From positions 40,122 to 104,121 of the forward strand of contig DFIN01000033.1 in assembly GCA_002372135.1 (NCBI GenBank): a DNA stretch of 64,000 nt, read 5' to 3'. Made by a program: the position numbers and the translations under genes. Under the pieces are notes generated by a model. That model was not told where the DNA came from. It saw only the letters and a program-made list of their open reading frames with translations, and did not search any database. Source of the stretch: Bacteroidales bacterium UBA3696. GTDB taxonomy: Bacteria; Bacteroidota; Bacteroidia; Bacteroidales; Paludibacteraceae. Positions 55,560 through 63,949 of this stretch are shown here, piece after piece (the stretch's first letter is position 1; the number at the start of each line of letters is the position of its first letter).

Positions 55560-55602
55560 TGTAACTCGTTTAATTCGGTTGATTAGACCCGTATGCAACG
55601 GG

Positions 55603-56943
55603 CTATATACGCACACCTATGCCGGCATCAATAAACTCAGCCTTTATCACATGCAACTTCAAGCCCAAGTGTACAAAAAAGTTCTTCCCGCAATAGTAAC
55701 GCAGCATCAGTTTCTGGTAGCACCAGCCATCTTGGTAATTGCTCACTTTTGTGGGGTCATAGGCATAAAAGACACCTCGGTTGAGGGGTTTGCCATTGTT
55801 AGCCGCCACGGCACTATATGGTTCCAGATTCTTCACGGGATCGTATAGATATACGCCGACGTGGTATCCGAACGTGAAATTCCCCACTACAAATTCCGGT
55901 TGCAGACTCACTCCCACCCGAAAGCAGTTAGCCGTCTTGCTCTCACGGAGGTATGTTTTGCCGTAATAGGTAATATGCTTGGCTCCTTCGGAAGCGAACT
56001 CGTCGCACAAGGCTGCATACGCACCGTCATAGTACATATCGCCACCTATTCCGACGCGAAAAATGCTGATCGGCTGCCAATAGACCGACAATCCTGCCGA
56101 TGCCACGCCAAACCATTCGCGGTCGCAATAATAGACGTTTCGTACTCCTCCGCCGGCATACATCTCGATGCCCCATTTCTTTTTCACCCCATCGTGCAAC
56201 CGCGCGGGCACGTCCGTATCCGGCTCATAATAATGAAAACCCATCGTTTTGCGCGAAGGTGTATAAGCCATTCCCAATTCGGCATTAAACATATTCAGTC
56301 CGCCGTTGGGAGTCATTACACTACCATTCGATAGGTGTTGCCAAGCCACAGACAGAGTAACATCCCAGCCGTTTTTTATCGGAAAATCAAAATAAAATCC
56401 CCCGGTAAGAAAGGCATTCACTATACTGCCTATTGACGCATTAGCCACCTGTACATATCCATTCTCCGTCATGATACGATAACTCTTCCAACGCAATTCA
56501 TCGGGCACCGTGTTCGCATAGGTTCGCGTTACAAAGCCCAAACCTATTCCGGGTCGAAGACCAAAAATAGCCTTCGGATGGTGCACCAAGGGAATATTGA
56601 GATAGGCATGCGGCGCAATGGCTTGCCCGACATACTTCTGTTGCCCCATATCCAACACAGTCAGTGCCAACCCCACGGAAGCATTGTTCCATTGCTGCAG
56701 ACTATGCCAACGACCGGTAGGCAAGAACTCAACCGCCAACGTACCTCCCAAATTCACTTCACGATCAAAATCAAACCCGCTCAACTTGTCATCCCGAAGC
56801 AGATAACCCAATGAAAACGCACCGCGATAACGCATCTTGTAGGAGACATCGGAAGCCGTCCGATGGTCAGCCGTGCGATACCTTACTGCCAACATGGGGA
56901 AAGTGAAGCAAAGACAAAGGAATATGGTACTGATTCGACGCAT
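55603..56943 (-). CDS. PagL-like lipid A deacylase (acyloxyacyl hydrolase family)
   Basis: A 446-residue outer-membrane protein with signal peptide MRRISTIFLCLCFTFPMLAV. The N-terminal half contains a PagL-type barrel with the catalytic-type motif WQHLSNGSVMTPNGGLNMFN (about 201-220), where His and Ser are the expected catalytic residues. The C-terminal half (about 255-446) is further beta strands, longer than classical PagL (about 150-180). Such enzymes remove a 3-O acyl chain from lipid A. It lies 8 bases after gmk on the same strand. Confidence 0.75.
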   Translation of the reverse strand: MRRISTIFLCLCFTFPMLAVRYRTADHRTASDVSYKMRYRGAFSLGYLLRDDKLSGFDFDREVNLGGTLAVEFLPTGRWHSLQQWNNASVGLALTVLDMGQQKYVGQAIAPHAYLNIPLVHHPKAIFGLRPGIGLGFVTRTYANTVPDELRWKSYRIMTENGYVQVANASIGSIVNAFLTGGFYFDFPIKNGWDVTLSVAWQHLSNGSVMTPNGGLNMFNAELGMAYTPSRKTMGFHYYEPDTDVPARLHDGVKKKWGIEMYAGGGVRNVYYCDREWFGVASAGLSVYWQPISIFRVGIGGDMYYDGAYAALCDEFASEGAKHITYYGKTYLRESKTANCFRVGVSLQPEFVVGNFTFGYHVGVYLYDPVKNLEPYSAVAANNGKPLNRGVFYAYDPTKVSNYQDGWCYQKLMLRYYCGKNFFVHLGLKLHVIKAEFIDAGIGVRI

Positions 56944-56951
56944 ACTGACGA

Positions 56952-57509
56952 CTAAACGTGCAAGAACCGGTTGACGATTTGCAGCAACTCACGCTGAGCC
57001 GTTGCCAAATCATCATTAACTACAATTCGATCAAAGTAAGGAGATTCCGCCAATTCCAATTCGGCTTTATTTACCCGTTCCTCAATTTTTTCGGGCGAAT
57101 CGGTAGCACGGCTGACTAACCTTCTACGTAACTCCTCCACAGAAGGGGGGGCCACAAATACAGATAAGGCACGCGAACCGAATATCTGCTTAAGATGCTT
57201 ACCGCCTTGCACATCCACGTCAAAGACTACGTGGTGTCCGGCATTCTCTATGCGTTCAACTTCGCTCTTGAGCGTCCCGTAGTAGGTGCCCGCATACACA
57301 TTCTCCCACTCCACAAAGGCATCTTCCTGTATCATCCGTTCAAACTCCGCCTGAGAAAGGAAATAGTATTCCCGTCCGTTCTGCTCCTTACCGCGAGGCG
57401 GACGAGTGGTGCAAGATATAGAAAACTCCAAATCGTTTCGCCGAGAAAGCAGGTAATTGACCAATGTACTTTTGCCACTGCCCGACGGGGCTGAAAAAAT
57501 CAGAATCAT
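56952..57509 (-). CDS. gmk: Guanylate kinase
   Basis: A 185-residue enzyme phosphorylating GMP to GDP. The P-loop is IFSAPSGSGKSTLVNYLL (about 4-21), followed by the GMP-binding SCTTRPPRGKEQNGREYYFL (about 33-52) and VFDVDVQGGKHL (about 95-106). The start overlaps the yicC stop by 4 bases, the usual yicC-gmk order. Confidence 0.95.
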   Translation of the reverse strand: MILIFSAPSGSGKSTLVNYLLSRRNDLEFSISCTTRPPRGKEQNGREYYFLSQAEFERMIQEDAFVEWENVYAGTYYGTLKSEVERIENAGHHVVFDVDVQGGKHLKQIFGSRALSVFVAPPSVEELRRRLVSRATDSPEKIEERVNKAELELAESPYFDRIVVNDDLATAQRELLQIVNRFLHV

Positions 57510-58414
57510 AATACATTCAATACTTGCTCTTTGATTTGTTCGAGCAAGTCTTTCATTTTAACTACAATAATTTGCATTTCACTTTGATTTGCCTTTGAGC
57601 CGAGCGTATTGATTTCGCGTCCCATTTCTTGGGCGATAAATCCCAGTTTCTTACCCACACCCGACTCGCTACCTTCTGCCATTGTGCGGCGGAAATAGGC
57701 GATATGGTTGCTCAGTCGCACTTTTTCTTCCGTAATATCCAATTTCTCAAGATAATAAATCAGTTCGGCCTCAAGGCGATTGCGGTCAACGGGTTGCAAG
57801 GTTTCGGCAGATAGTTGCACCAATTGCTGTTCAAGGCGCTGACGTATCTTTTCCACGCGCCCTTTCTCTAAGGGTTCCACTTCGCTCAACAAGCGCTCTA
57901 TGCCATTCAGTTTATCCGCAAACATGGCTTCCAACGCATTTCCCTCCTGTACGCGAAAGGCGGTAAAGGCTTTGGCAGCCTCTTCGATAGCACGGGACAG
58001 CAACTCCCACTCCTCGGCAGATATCGTTTCATCTCCGCCGGCCTTCAATACTTCGGGTATGCGCAACAAGGCAGCAAACAACGGTTCCTCAGGGGCTTGC
58101 AACTCCGTCTGCAGCTTGCGTAATTGATGGTAATAATAGCGAAAAGCGTCCTCGTTGATGGCGGTATAGATATTCGTTTGCTCTTCCGAAGCGGTTAGCG
58201 AAGCCGTATAAACACTCACTTCCACTTTTCCTCGTTGCAACACGGGAACAAGCAACCGCCGTATCTCCGACTCATAGACATGAAACAAGGGAGAGGCTTT
58301 TATCGTCAAATCCAATTGTTTGGAATTGAGGCTTTTGATTTCAACTATTGTTTTATGTTTGGCAAGCGCATATTCGGCTCTGCCATAACCGGTCATACTC
58401 TGTATCATTGTCAT
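57506..58414 (-). CDS. YicC family endoribonuclease
   Basis: 302 residues with the family's N-terminus (MIQSMTGYGRAE) and C-terminal DUF1732 part (KKLGFIAQEMGREINTLGSK, then VKMKDLLEQIKEQVLNV). YicC proteins are ribonucleases with a role in RNA turnover. Its partner gmk follows at once. The codon ATG at 58414 or the one two codons later may be the start. Confidence 0.9.
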   Translation of the reverse strand: MTMIQSMTGYGRAEYALAKHKTIVEIKSLNSKQLDLTIKASPLFHVYESEIRRLLVPVLQRGKVEVSVYTASLTASEEQTNIYTAINEDAFRYYYHQLRKLQTELQAPEEPLFAALLRIPEVLKAGGDETISAEEWELLSRAIEEAAKAFTAFRVQEGNALEAMFADKLNGIERLLSEVEPLEKGRVEKIRQRLEQQLVQLSAETLQPVDRNRLEAELIYYLEKLDITEEKVRLSNHIAYFRRTMAEGSESGVGKKLGFIAQEMGREINTLGSKANQSEMQIIVVKMKDLLEQIKEQVLNVL

Positions 58415-58420
58415 TCTACA

Positions 58421-58448
58421 GAATACCGACCACGACGGGTCGGTATTC
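58421..58448 (-). repeat. Perfect 11-bp hairpin between the DUF6359 gene and yicC
   Basis: GAATACCGACC (58421-58431) pairs with GGTCGGTATTC (58438-58448) around six bases. It follows the stop of the lipoprotein gene by 25 bases and precedes yicC by 7. No T-run follows on the minus strand, so it is either a terminator of the phylum's weak type or a leader of yicC. Confidence 0.55.
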
Positions 58449-58472
58449 CTATTAAACGGATGTAAAAATCCA

Positions 58473-60314
58473 CTATTTAACCACTATATTCTTAATTTCC
58501 CAAGTAGCAGACTCCGAGTCGTTGCAAACATACTTGAAGGCTATACGGCAGTTGGCAGCGCAGTTGGCAGCGGGGATGGGCATATTACCGCTGCTGACGT
58601 ATCCCCAAGCGGCTGTACCATGTGTAGGAATAGGCATTTGTGTCCATGTAGCCGTTGTAACATCGCCGTCATAGTCGTTGCTCACCCATACGGTATAGTT
58701 GTCGGTGGAGACAGACATACTGCCGGCAGGACCACGCGCATGGTCAAAGGTGAGAACGGCTTCTCTGCCGGTAGCATCAAAAGCGGGAGAAACCAGCCAG
58801 TCTTCATTGGCATGCGAAGCACTATTAGCATACCCGGACATCGTAGCACCATACTTGGTGGAGAGTGTCCACGCTTGATCGCCACTCACGCTTTGTGCGG
58901 TAAACAGACCGAAACTGGCTTGCGTCAACATCGTTTCGTTGAGCAAAACATCGGTAGGGTCGTCCGTAGCATCACCGGGATTACCGCCCGTCGGATCGCC
59001 TGTACTGCTTCCGTCGGGGTTGGTACCAATCTCTACATCGCCCACCTTGGCATACGATACGGCTTTTACGCCGGCGCGTCCGAAGTATTTCTCCAAACTG
59101 CCATAGAGCAGCACTTCCTGCATTTTATACTCGGGATGACCTACCAGATTCAGACCATCACGAACCACACCGGCAGGCAGAGCCACGGGAACAACTTTAT
59201 TCTCATCTCTCTCTTCCGCAGCGGCGGCTATCACGATGTTTGTTTGACTATCAAATCCTTCAAACAGCACATTGCCCGCCAAGGTCATGGACGAAGCCTT
59301 GATACAACCTACCACATAGGCGCGTACGTAGTAATTGCCCGTTTTGCTGTTGTTCAGTTTCATAATGTCGGACGCGGTGAAGGGATTTGCCAATGAGCCG
59401 TCGCCTTCCAACTCTACATCCGTTCCTGGATTATCACCGGGATCCACCGTGCCCGTTCCTTCTTCCAATATCTGAGCAATATAGCCGTCTTTGAATTCAG
59501 GCGTTGTACCACGGTAGTTGCATATCTTGGCAATCAGCACAATCTTGCTACCTACGGCAGGTATCTGGTCGGAAGAGGTGAAGGGCTTATTATCCAAATA
59601 GTTGGTGTAGTAACTATCCATGCTGCCGGTGGAATCTTGCACGGTCATATTGATGTTGGTATACGTACCGGGCACATTCTCCGCTTTTGTCTTTATAGCC
59701 GTTATGATGACGGTATCCACATAGTACTCGGCGGTCGTTTCGCCCGAAGCCAATTGGTTCGCCAGCTGAATGGCCTCGGCAATGGTAATCGGTTGTGCAT
59801 CAGCAGCATCCGGTTCATCTGCCATCTCAATAATGCGCAAGATGTAGCCATTCGCCATTTCGGGTGTAGTAGCGCCGGTATTCTTGTTCACATAGTTCTT
59901 CAACTTACCGATCATAACCACCTTACTGCCGACCAAGGGTACTTGACTGCTACTGGTGAAAGGTTGGTTATTGAGGTTGTTCATATACCAGCAGCCTATC
60001 GTTCCCGTAGAGTCCTTGATGGTGATATTGATATTGTTGTACGGGGTAGGCACATTGCTCGGATTGGTATTGTTCTGAATTACCTCACCTTCTAATTTGT
60101 ACATTTCGGTTGTGGAAGCTCCTGAATCCAACTTTGCGATGATATTCAAGGCTTCAGCAATGGTTATATACTCGCCTACTGAATCAGCAGGAGCCACAAC
60201 GATGGTATCGTTGTAGTCCAAAGAGGGAGTAAAGGGAAAATCTTTCTCATCGCACGCCACCAGACTGAGAAGGAGGACACACAATGCTCCGGTCAAAAAA
60301 CGATTAAATTTCAT
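58473..60314 (-). CDS. Surface lipoprotein with OB-like repeats and DUF6359 domain
   Basis: A 613-residue lipoprotein (MKFNRFLTGALCVLLLSLVAC; lipobox Cys at 21). Two similar OB-fold-like domains lie at about 50-165 and 174-285 (pattern Y-x-L/V-x-x-x-V-I ... N-I-x-I/M-T-I/V-x-D-S-T-G). A DUF6359 domain follows at about 305-425 (GDGSLANPFTASDIMKLNNS ... YYVRAYVVGC). The last 150 residues resemble a choice-of-anchor J / DUF5017-type beta domain (ANEDWLVSPAFDATGREAVL). It is likely exposed on the cell surface; the ligand is unknown. It has its own promoter and leader hairpin. Confidence 0.8.
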   Translation of the reverse strand: MKFNRFLTGALCVLLLSLVACDEKDFPFTPSLDYNDTIVVAPADSVGEYITIAEALNIIAKLDSGASTTEMYKLEGEVIQNNTNPSNVPTPYNNINITIKDSTGTIGCWYMNNLNNQPFTSSSQVPLVGSKVVMIGKLKNYVNKNTGATTPEMANGYILRIIEMADEPDAADAQPITIAEAIQLANQLASGETTAEYYVDTVIITAIKTKAENVPGTYTNINMTVQDSTGSMDSYYTNYLDNKPFTSSDQIPAVGSKIVLIAKICNYRGTTPEFKDGYIAQILEEGTGTVDPGDNPGTDVELEGDGSLANPFTASDIMKLNNSKTGNYYVRAYVVGCIKASSMTLAGNVLFEGFDSQTNIVIAAAAEERDENKVVPVALPAGVVRDGLNLVGHPEYKMQEVLLYGSLEKYFGRAGVKAVSYAKVGDVEIGTNPDGSSTGDPTGGNPGDATDDPTDVLLNETMLTQASFGLFTAQSVSGDQAWTLSTKYGATMSGYANSASHANEDWLVSPAFDATGREAVLTFDHARGPAGSMSVSTDNYTVWVSNDYDGDVTTATWTQMPIPTHGTAAWGYVSSGNMPIPAANCAANCRIAFKYVCNDSESATWEIKNIVVK

Positions 60315-60349
60315 ATTTATAATTATTTAATAATTTGCCTCATATTGTC

Positions 60350-60372
60350 ATGCCGTTATAATTAGACGGCAT
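60350..60372 (-). promoter_or_regulatory. Leader hairpin of the DUF6359 lipoprotein gene
   Basis: ATGCCGT (60350-60356) pairs with ACGGCAT (60366-60372) around nine bases, inside the predicted leader and 36 bases before the start codon. Confidence 0.4.
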
Positions 60373-60388
60373 AACACCCCATTTGGCA

Positions 60389-60420
60389 GCAAAATTATAG
60401 CAAGCGTCCAACGCCTGCAA
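60389..60420 (-). promoter_or_regulatory. Promoter of the DUF6359 lipoprotein gene
   Basis: On the minus strand TTG (60420-60418), 20 bases, TAATTTTGC (60397-60389). It is divergent from the infC promoter, with about 40 bases between them. Confidence 0.65.
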
Positions 60421-60458
60421 TAGGTAGGATATTATTTTTCAATTTTTTACGAAAAATG

Positions 60459-60490
60459 TTTGTAGCATTGGAAATATGGCGTACTTTTGC
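60459..60490 (+). promoter_or_regulatory. Promoter of infC-rpmI-rplT
   Basis: TTTG (60459-60462), 19 bases, TACTTTTGC (60482-60490). Transcription should begin near 60497, so a TTG at 60487 cannot be the infC start. Confidence 0.85.
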
Positions 60491-60525
60491 GCGCTTTTTT
60501 TAGAGTACTAACTAAAACCAAACAC

Positions 60526-60532
60526 AAGGAGG
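60526..60532 (+). promoter_or_regulatory. Strong Shine-Dalgarno sequence deciding the infC start
   Basis: AAGGAGG at 60526-60532 is followed after 8 bases by ATC at 60541. No ATG, GTG or TTG lies at that spacing. Such strong ribosome-binding sites are rare in this phylum and in this window, which points to ATC as the real start. Confidence 0.7.
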
Positions 60533-60540
60533 ACACAACT

Positions 60541-61095
60541 ATCGCCTATCCGCAAAATGGTCCGCAACATCGCGGCAGAGTAGAAAAAGAGATGCCCAAT
60601 CGTATTAACGAAAAGATACGGGGCACAAGAGAAGTTCGCCTCGTAGGCGAGAATGTAGAGCAAGGTATCTATAGCTACGAGGAGGCGATGCGCATAGCCG
60701 ACCTTCAGAACTTGGATTTGGTAGAGATTAGTCCCAATGCGGAGCCGCCTGTATGCCGCATAGTGGATTACCAGAAATTCTTGTACCAAAAGAAGCGTAA
60801 GGAGAAGGAGCAGAAGCAGAACTCTAAGAAGATTGACATCAAGGAGATACGCTTTGGACCGCAGACGGATGAGCACGACTACAACTTCAAGTTGAAGCAC
60901 GCGCAAGAGTTCCTCAAAGACGGGGACAAAGTGAAGGCTTACGTCTTTTTCCGCGGTCGTTCCATTCTCTTCAAGGAGCAGGGCGAGTTGCTATTGGCAC
61001 GATTCTGCACCGATTTGGAGGAAGTAGGTAAACCCGAAGCCGTGCCCAAGTTGGAAGGCAAACGCATGATTGTCATCATTGCTCCGAAGAAGTAG
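60541..61095 (+). CDS. infC: Translation initiation factor IF-3, probable ATC start
   Basis: 184 residues if it starts at the ATC codon (first residue read as Met: [20 protein letters not shown]). IF-3 core motifs are [59 protein letters not shown] and the C-domain [20 protein letters not shown]. An internal ATG (60592) would give a 167-residue protein but has no ribosome-binding site. infC is known in other bacteria for a rare AUU start that lets IF-3 repress its own translation; an ATC start with a strong Shine-Dalgarno would be the same logic. It heads the infC-rpmI-rplT operon. Confidence 0.9.
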   Translation: MAYPQNGPQHRGRVEKEMPNRINEKIRGTREVRLVGENVEQGIYSYEEAMRIADLQNLDLVEISPNAEPPVCRIVDYQKFLYQKKRKEKEQKQNSKKIDIKEIRFGPQTDEHDYNFKLKHAQEFLKDGDKVKAYVFFRGRSILFKEQGELLLARFCTDLEEVGKPEAVPKLEGKRMIVIIAPKK

Positions 61096-61127
61096 GCGAA
61101 AGTCGAAAGACAAAAGAGAACAATATG

Positions 61128-61155
61128 GTCGCGGGGTCCTAAGGCTACCCTCGAC
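61128..61155 (+). promoter_or_regulatory. Candidate ribosomal-protein leader hairpin before rpmI
   Basis: GTCG (61128-61131) pairs with CGAC (61152-61155), and GGGT (61134-61137) with ACCC (61147-61150). A small internal loop separates the two stems, and the apical loop contains CCTAAGG. Position between infC and rpmI fits an L20-type autoregulatory leader; this is inferred from location and shape only. Confidence 0.45.
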
Positions 61156-61191
61156 CTTAAACAAGAATACTAACTTAAATTACAAACCAAA

Positions 61192-61389
61192 ATGCCAAAG
61201 GTAAAGACTAATTCCGGTGCCAAAAAAAGATTCGCTCTTACCGGAACAGGAAAAATCAAGAGAAAGCATGCTTTCAAGAGTCACATTCTGACTAAGAAGA
61301 CTAAGAAGCAGAAGCGTAACTTAACTCATTTCTCTCTCGTAGAGAAAGCTAACAGCTCTGCAGTAAAGGAACTTCTTTGTTTGAAGTAA
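61192..61389 (+). CDS. rpmI: Ribosomal protein bL35
   Basis: 65 residues, very basic, beginning [20 protein letters not shown] and [20 protein letters not shown], the standard bL35 sequence. Codon use is clearly different from infC just upstream: third positions shift to A/T, and AGA and CGT replace CGC. The order infC-rpmI-rplT is universal. Confidence 0.97.
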   Translation: MPKVKTNSGAKKRFALTGTGKIKRKHAFKSHILTKKTKKQKRNLTHFSLVEKANSSAVKELLCLK

Positions 61390-61485
61390 TTTTTAAAGTA
61401 TTCATTTCTAGTATTTTTAACCGAGTGATTAGCTTGAAGTTCCTTTGTAAAGAAAGGGCGCTAACATTCACAAAAACAATTTATT

Positions 61486-61830
61486 ATGCCTAGATCAGTA
61501 AATCATGTAGCATCCAGAGCTAAGAGAAAGAGAATCCTTAAGCTTACAAGAGGATATTTCGGAGCAAGAAAGAACGTTTGGACTGTAGCTAAAAATACCT
61601 GGGAGAAAGGTTTGACATACGCTTATCGCGATCGTCGCAATAAGAAGCGTAATTTCCGTGCCCTTTGGATTCAGCGTATTAACGCAGCAGCTCGTCTTGA
61701 GAATATGAGCTATAGCCAGTTGATGGGTGCTCTTCATAAAGCAGGTATCGAGATTAACCGTAAGGTTCTTGCTGACCTCGCTATGAATAATCCAGAAGCT
61801 TTCAAGGCAATCGTAGAAAAGGTAAAGTAA
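61486..61830 (+). CDS. rplT: Ribosomal protein bL20
   Basis: 114 residues with the standard bL20 sequence ([64 protein letters not shown]). It is 96 bases after rpmI and is followed by a strong terminator. In other bacteria bL20 represses its own operon at the RNA level. Confidence 0.97.
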   Translation: MPRSVNHVASRAKRKRILKLTRGYFGARKNVWTVAKNTWEKGLTYAYRDRRNKKRNFRALWIQRINAAARLENMSYSQLMGALHKAGIEINRKVLADLAMNNPEAFKAIVEKVK

Positions 61831-61848
61831 TTATTTACACCTAAATAT

Positions 61849-61881
61849 AAACGCACTTCTCACAAGGAAGTGCGTTTTTTT
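61849..61881 (+). terminator. Rho-independent terminator after rplT
   Basis: AAACGCACTTC (61849-61859) pairs with GAAGTGCGTTT (61867-61877) around a 7-base loop, with a run of seven T at 61875-61881. Confidence 0.9.
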
Positions 61882-61914
61882 GTATATGCTAAGTATTTTT
61901 TCACTATAATTTTG

Positions 61915-61923
61915 TATCTTTGC
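61915..61923 (+). promoter_or_regulatory. Probable promoter -7 box of the ABC-F gene
   Basis: TATCTTTGC 21 bases before the start at 61944. The upstream -33 region is a T-run without a clear TTTG. Confidence 0.5.
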
Positions 61924-61943
61924 AACTAAAAAATTAGCTTTTA

Positions 61944-63923
61944 ATGATATCAGTAGAAGGGTTAACAGTAGAGTTTGCTGCCAAACCATTGTTTGAAAAT
62001 GTAAATTATGTCATTAATCCTCATGATCGTATAGCGCTCGTGGGAAAAAATGGAGCAGGAAAAAGTACAATGCTCAAGCTCTTATGTGGATTGCAAAAAC
62101 CTTCATCAGGAACTGTATCCATACCAAATGAGTGCAAGATAGGTTATCTTCCTCAGGTCATGAAACTTCAAGATGATACTAGTGTTCGCGAAGAAACCCG
62201 AAAGGCTTTTTCTGAAAGTGTAATGTTGAAGGCCAAATTAGATAAAATGCAGCGGGAATTGGCAGAGCGAACAGACTATGAAAGTGAAGGTTACACAAAA
62301 TTAGTTGATAATTTTACGCAAGAGCATGAACGCTATATTATGCTTGGAGGCGAAAATTATGAGGCTGAAATGGAGCGTACATTATCTGGACTTGGCTTTA
62401 GCAGAGCAGACTTGGAACGTCCAACTAAGGAATTTTCAGGTGGTTGGCGTATGCGAATAGAGCTAGCAAAAATTCTTCTTAAAAAACCAGATGTGTTACT
62501 TTTGGATGAGCCAACGAATCATCTTGATATCGAAAGTATTCAGTGGTTGGAGCAATTCTTAGCAACAAGTTCAAGTGCTGTCGTATTAGTTAGTCATGAC
62601 CGTGCTTTTATTAATAATGTAACTAATCGTACTATAGAGATAACTTGTAGGCATATAGAAGATTATCGAGTTAAGTATGATGAGTATTTGGTTCTTCGTA
62701 AAGAGCGTCGTGAGCAGCAATTGCGTGCTTATCAAAATCAGCAGAAAGAAATAGCTGATATAGAAGCCTTTATCAATCGTTTTCGTTATCAGGCATCAAA
62801 AGCAGTTCAGGTGCAACAGCGTATCAGACAATTGGAAAAGATAGTTCCTATAGAGGTTGATGAAGTTGATAATTCTGTTATGCATCTTAAATTTCCTCCA
62901 TGTCTTCGCTCTGGTGATTATCCTGTGATTTGTCAAGATGTTCGTAAAGACTATGATAAGAATGTTTTTGCAGATGTCAATCTAACTATTAAAAGAGGTG
63001 AAAAAGTTGCTTTTGTAGGAAAGAATGGTGAAGGTAAATCTACTCTTGTCAAGTGTATTATGGGGCAAATTCCATTTGAAGGAACCCTTAAAATAGGGCA
63101 TAATGTTCAAATTGGCTATTTCGCTCAGAATCAGGCCCAAATGCTAGATGAATCCTTGACTATTTATGAAACTATAGATCAGGTTGCAACTGGTGATATG
63201 CGTTTGATGATAAACGATTTGCTAGGTGCATTTATGTTTGGCGGAGAAATATCAGAGAAAAAAGTTGGCGTTCTAAGTGGTGGTGAACGTAGTAGACTAG
63301 CTATGATTAAACTATTATTAGAGCCTGTTAATTTATTGATTCTCGATGAGCCGACCAATCACTTGGATATACCTAGTAAGGAAGTTCTAAAAGAAGCGAT
63401 TAAGTCTTTTGATGGTACTGCGATTATTGTTAGTCATGACCGTGAATTCTTGGATGGGCTTGTTAGTAAAGTCTACGAGTTTGGTAATGGTAGAGTGAAA
63501 GAACACTTGGGCGGTATCTATGACTGGTTAAGTAGTTTACAGGTGGCATCAGCTGTGAATGCTTTTAAATCGGATGTTCCAACTGTAGAAGATCGATTAG
63601 CTATGAGCAGCAGTAATACTATAAAACAGTCTGCGTCTTCAGAGAAAATAACTAATCCTGCAAAAGAAGCTTCGAGGTTGAGTTACGCAGAGCATAAAGA
63701 ACTTCAAAAAAAGATTAGAAAAGCAGAAAAGGCAGTAAAGGAGAGTGAGAATAAAATTGCAGAAATGGAGAAGCGAATCAAAGAGTTGGATGAAATGCTC
63801 ATGAGTCCGGAGAATGCAACGAATATGAGTATTATTAATGAGTATGCAGAAATTAAAGAACGATTGGATGCAGAAAATGATAATTGGTTTATTCTCAGTG
63901 AGAAACTCGCCGAATTGCAATAA
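61944..63923 (+). CDS. ABC-F family ATPase (Uup/EttA-like)
   Basis: A 659-residue soluble protein with two ABC domains and no membrane segments. Domain 1 has Walker A GKNGAGKSTM (about 34-43), signature FSGGWRMR and Walker B LLLDEPTNHLD. Domain 2 has Walker A GKNGEGKSTL (about 359-368), signature LSGGERSR and Walker B LILDEPTNHLD. The linker (about 240-320) is helical, and the C-terminus (about 585-659) is a coiled coil. ABC-F proteins act on the ribosome E site in translation or resistance; this looks like a housekeeping type. The DNA is visibly more A+T-rich than the region before 61100. Confidence 0.9.
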   Translation: MISVEGLTVEFAAKPLFENVNYVINPHDRIALVGKNGAGKSTMLKLLCGLQKPSSGTVSIPNECKIGYLPQVMKLQDDTSVREETRKAFSESVMLKAKLDKMQRELAERTDYESEGYTKLVDNFTQEHERYIMLGGENYEAEMERTLSGLGFSRADLERPTKEFSGGWRMRIELAKILLKKPDVLLLDEPTNHLDIESIQWLEQFLATSSSAVVLVSHDRAFINNVTNRTIEITCRHIEDYRVKYDEYLVLRKERREQQLRAYQNQQKEIADIEAFINRFRYQASKAVQVQQRIRQLEKIVPIEVDEVDNSVMHLKFPPCLRSGDYPVICQDVRKDYDKNVFADVNLTIKRGEKVAFVGKNGEGKSTLVKCIMGQIPFEGTLKIGHNVQIGYFAQNQAQMLDESLTIYETIDQVATGDMRLMINDLLGAFMFGGEISEKKVGVLSGGERSRLAMIKLLLEPVNLLILDEPTNHLDIPSKEVLKEAIKSFDGTAIIVSHDREFLDGLVSKVYEFGNGRVKEHLGGIYDWLSSLQVASAVNAFKSDVPTVEDRLAMSSSNTIKQSASSEKITNPAKEASRLSYAEHKELQKKIRKAEKAVKESENKIAEMEKRIKELDEMLMSPENATNMSIINEYAEIKERLDAENDNWFILSEKLAELQ

Positions 63924-63949
63924 TATAGTAACTTAATAAATTATAAAAA

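Noticed and set aside
60487..60540. TTG start for infC at 60487
   Set aside because: The codon is part of the -7 box TACTTTTGC and lies before the expected transcription start.
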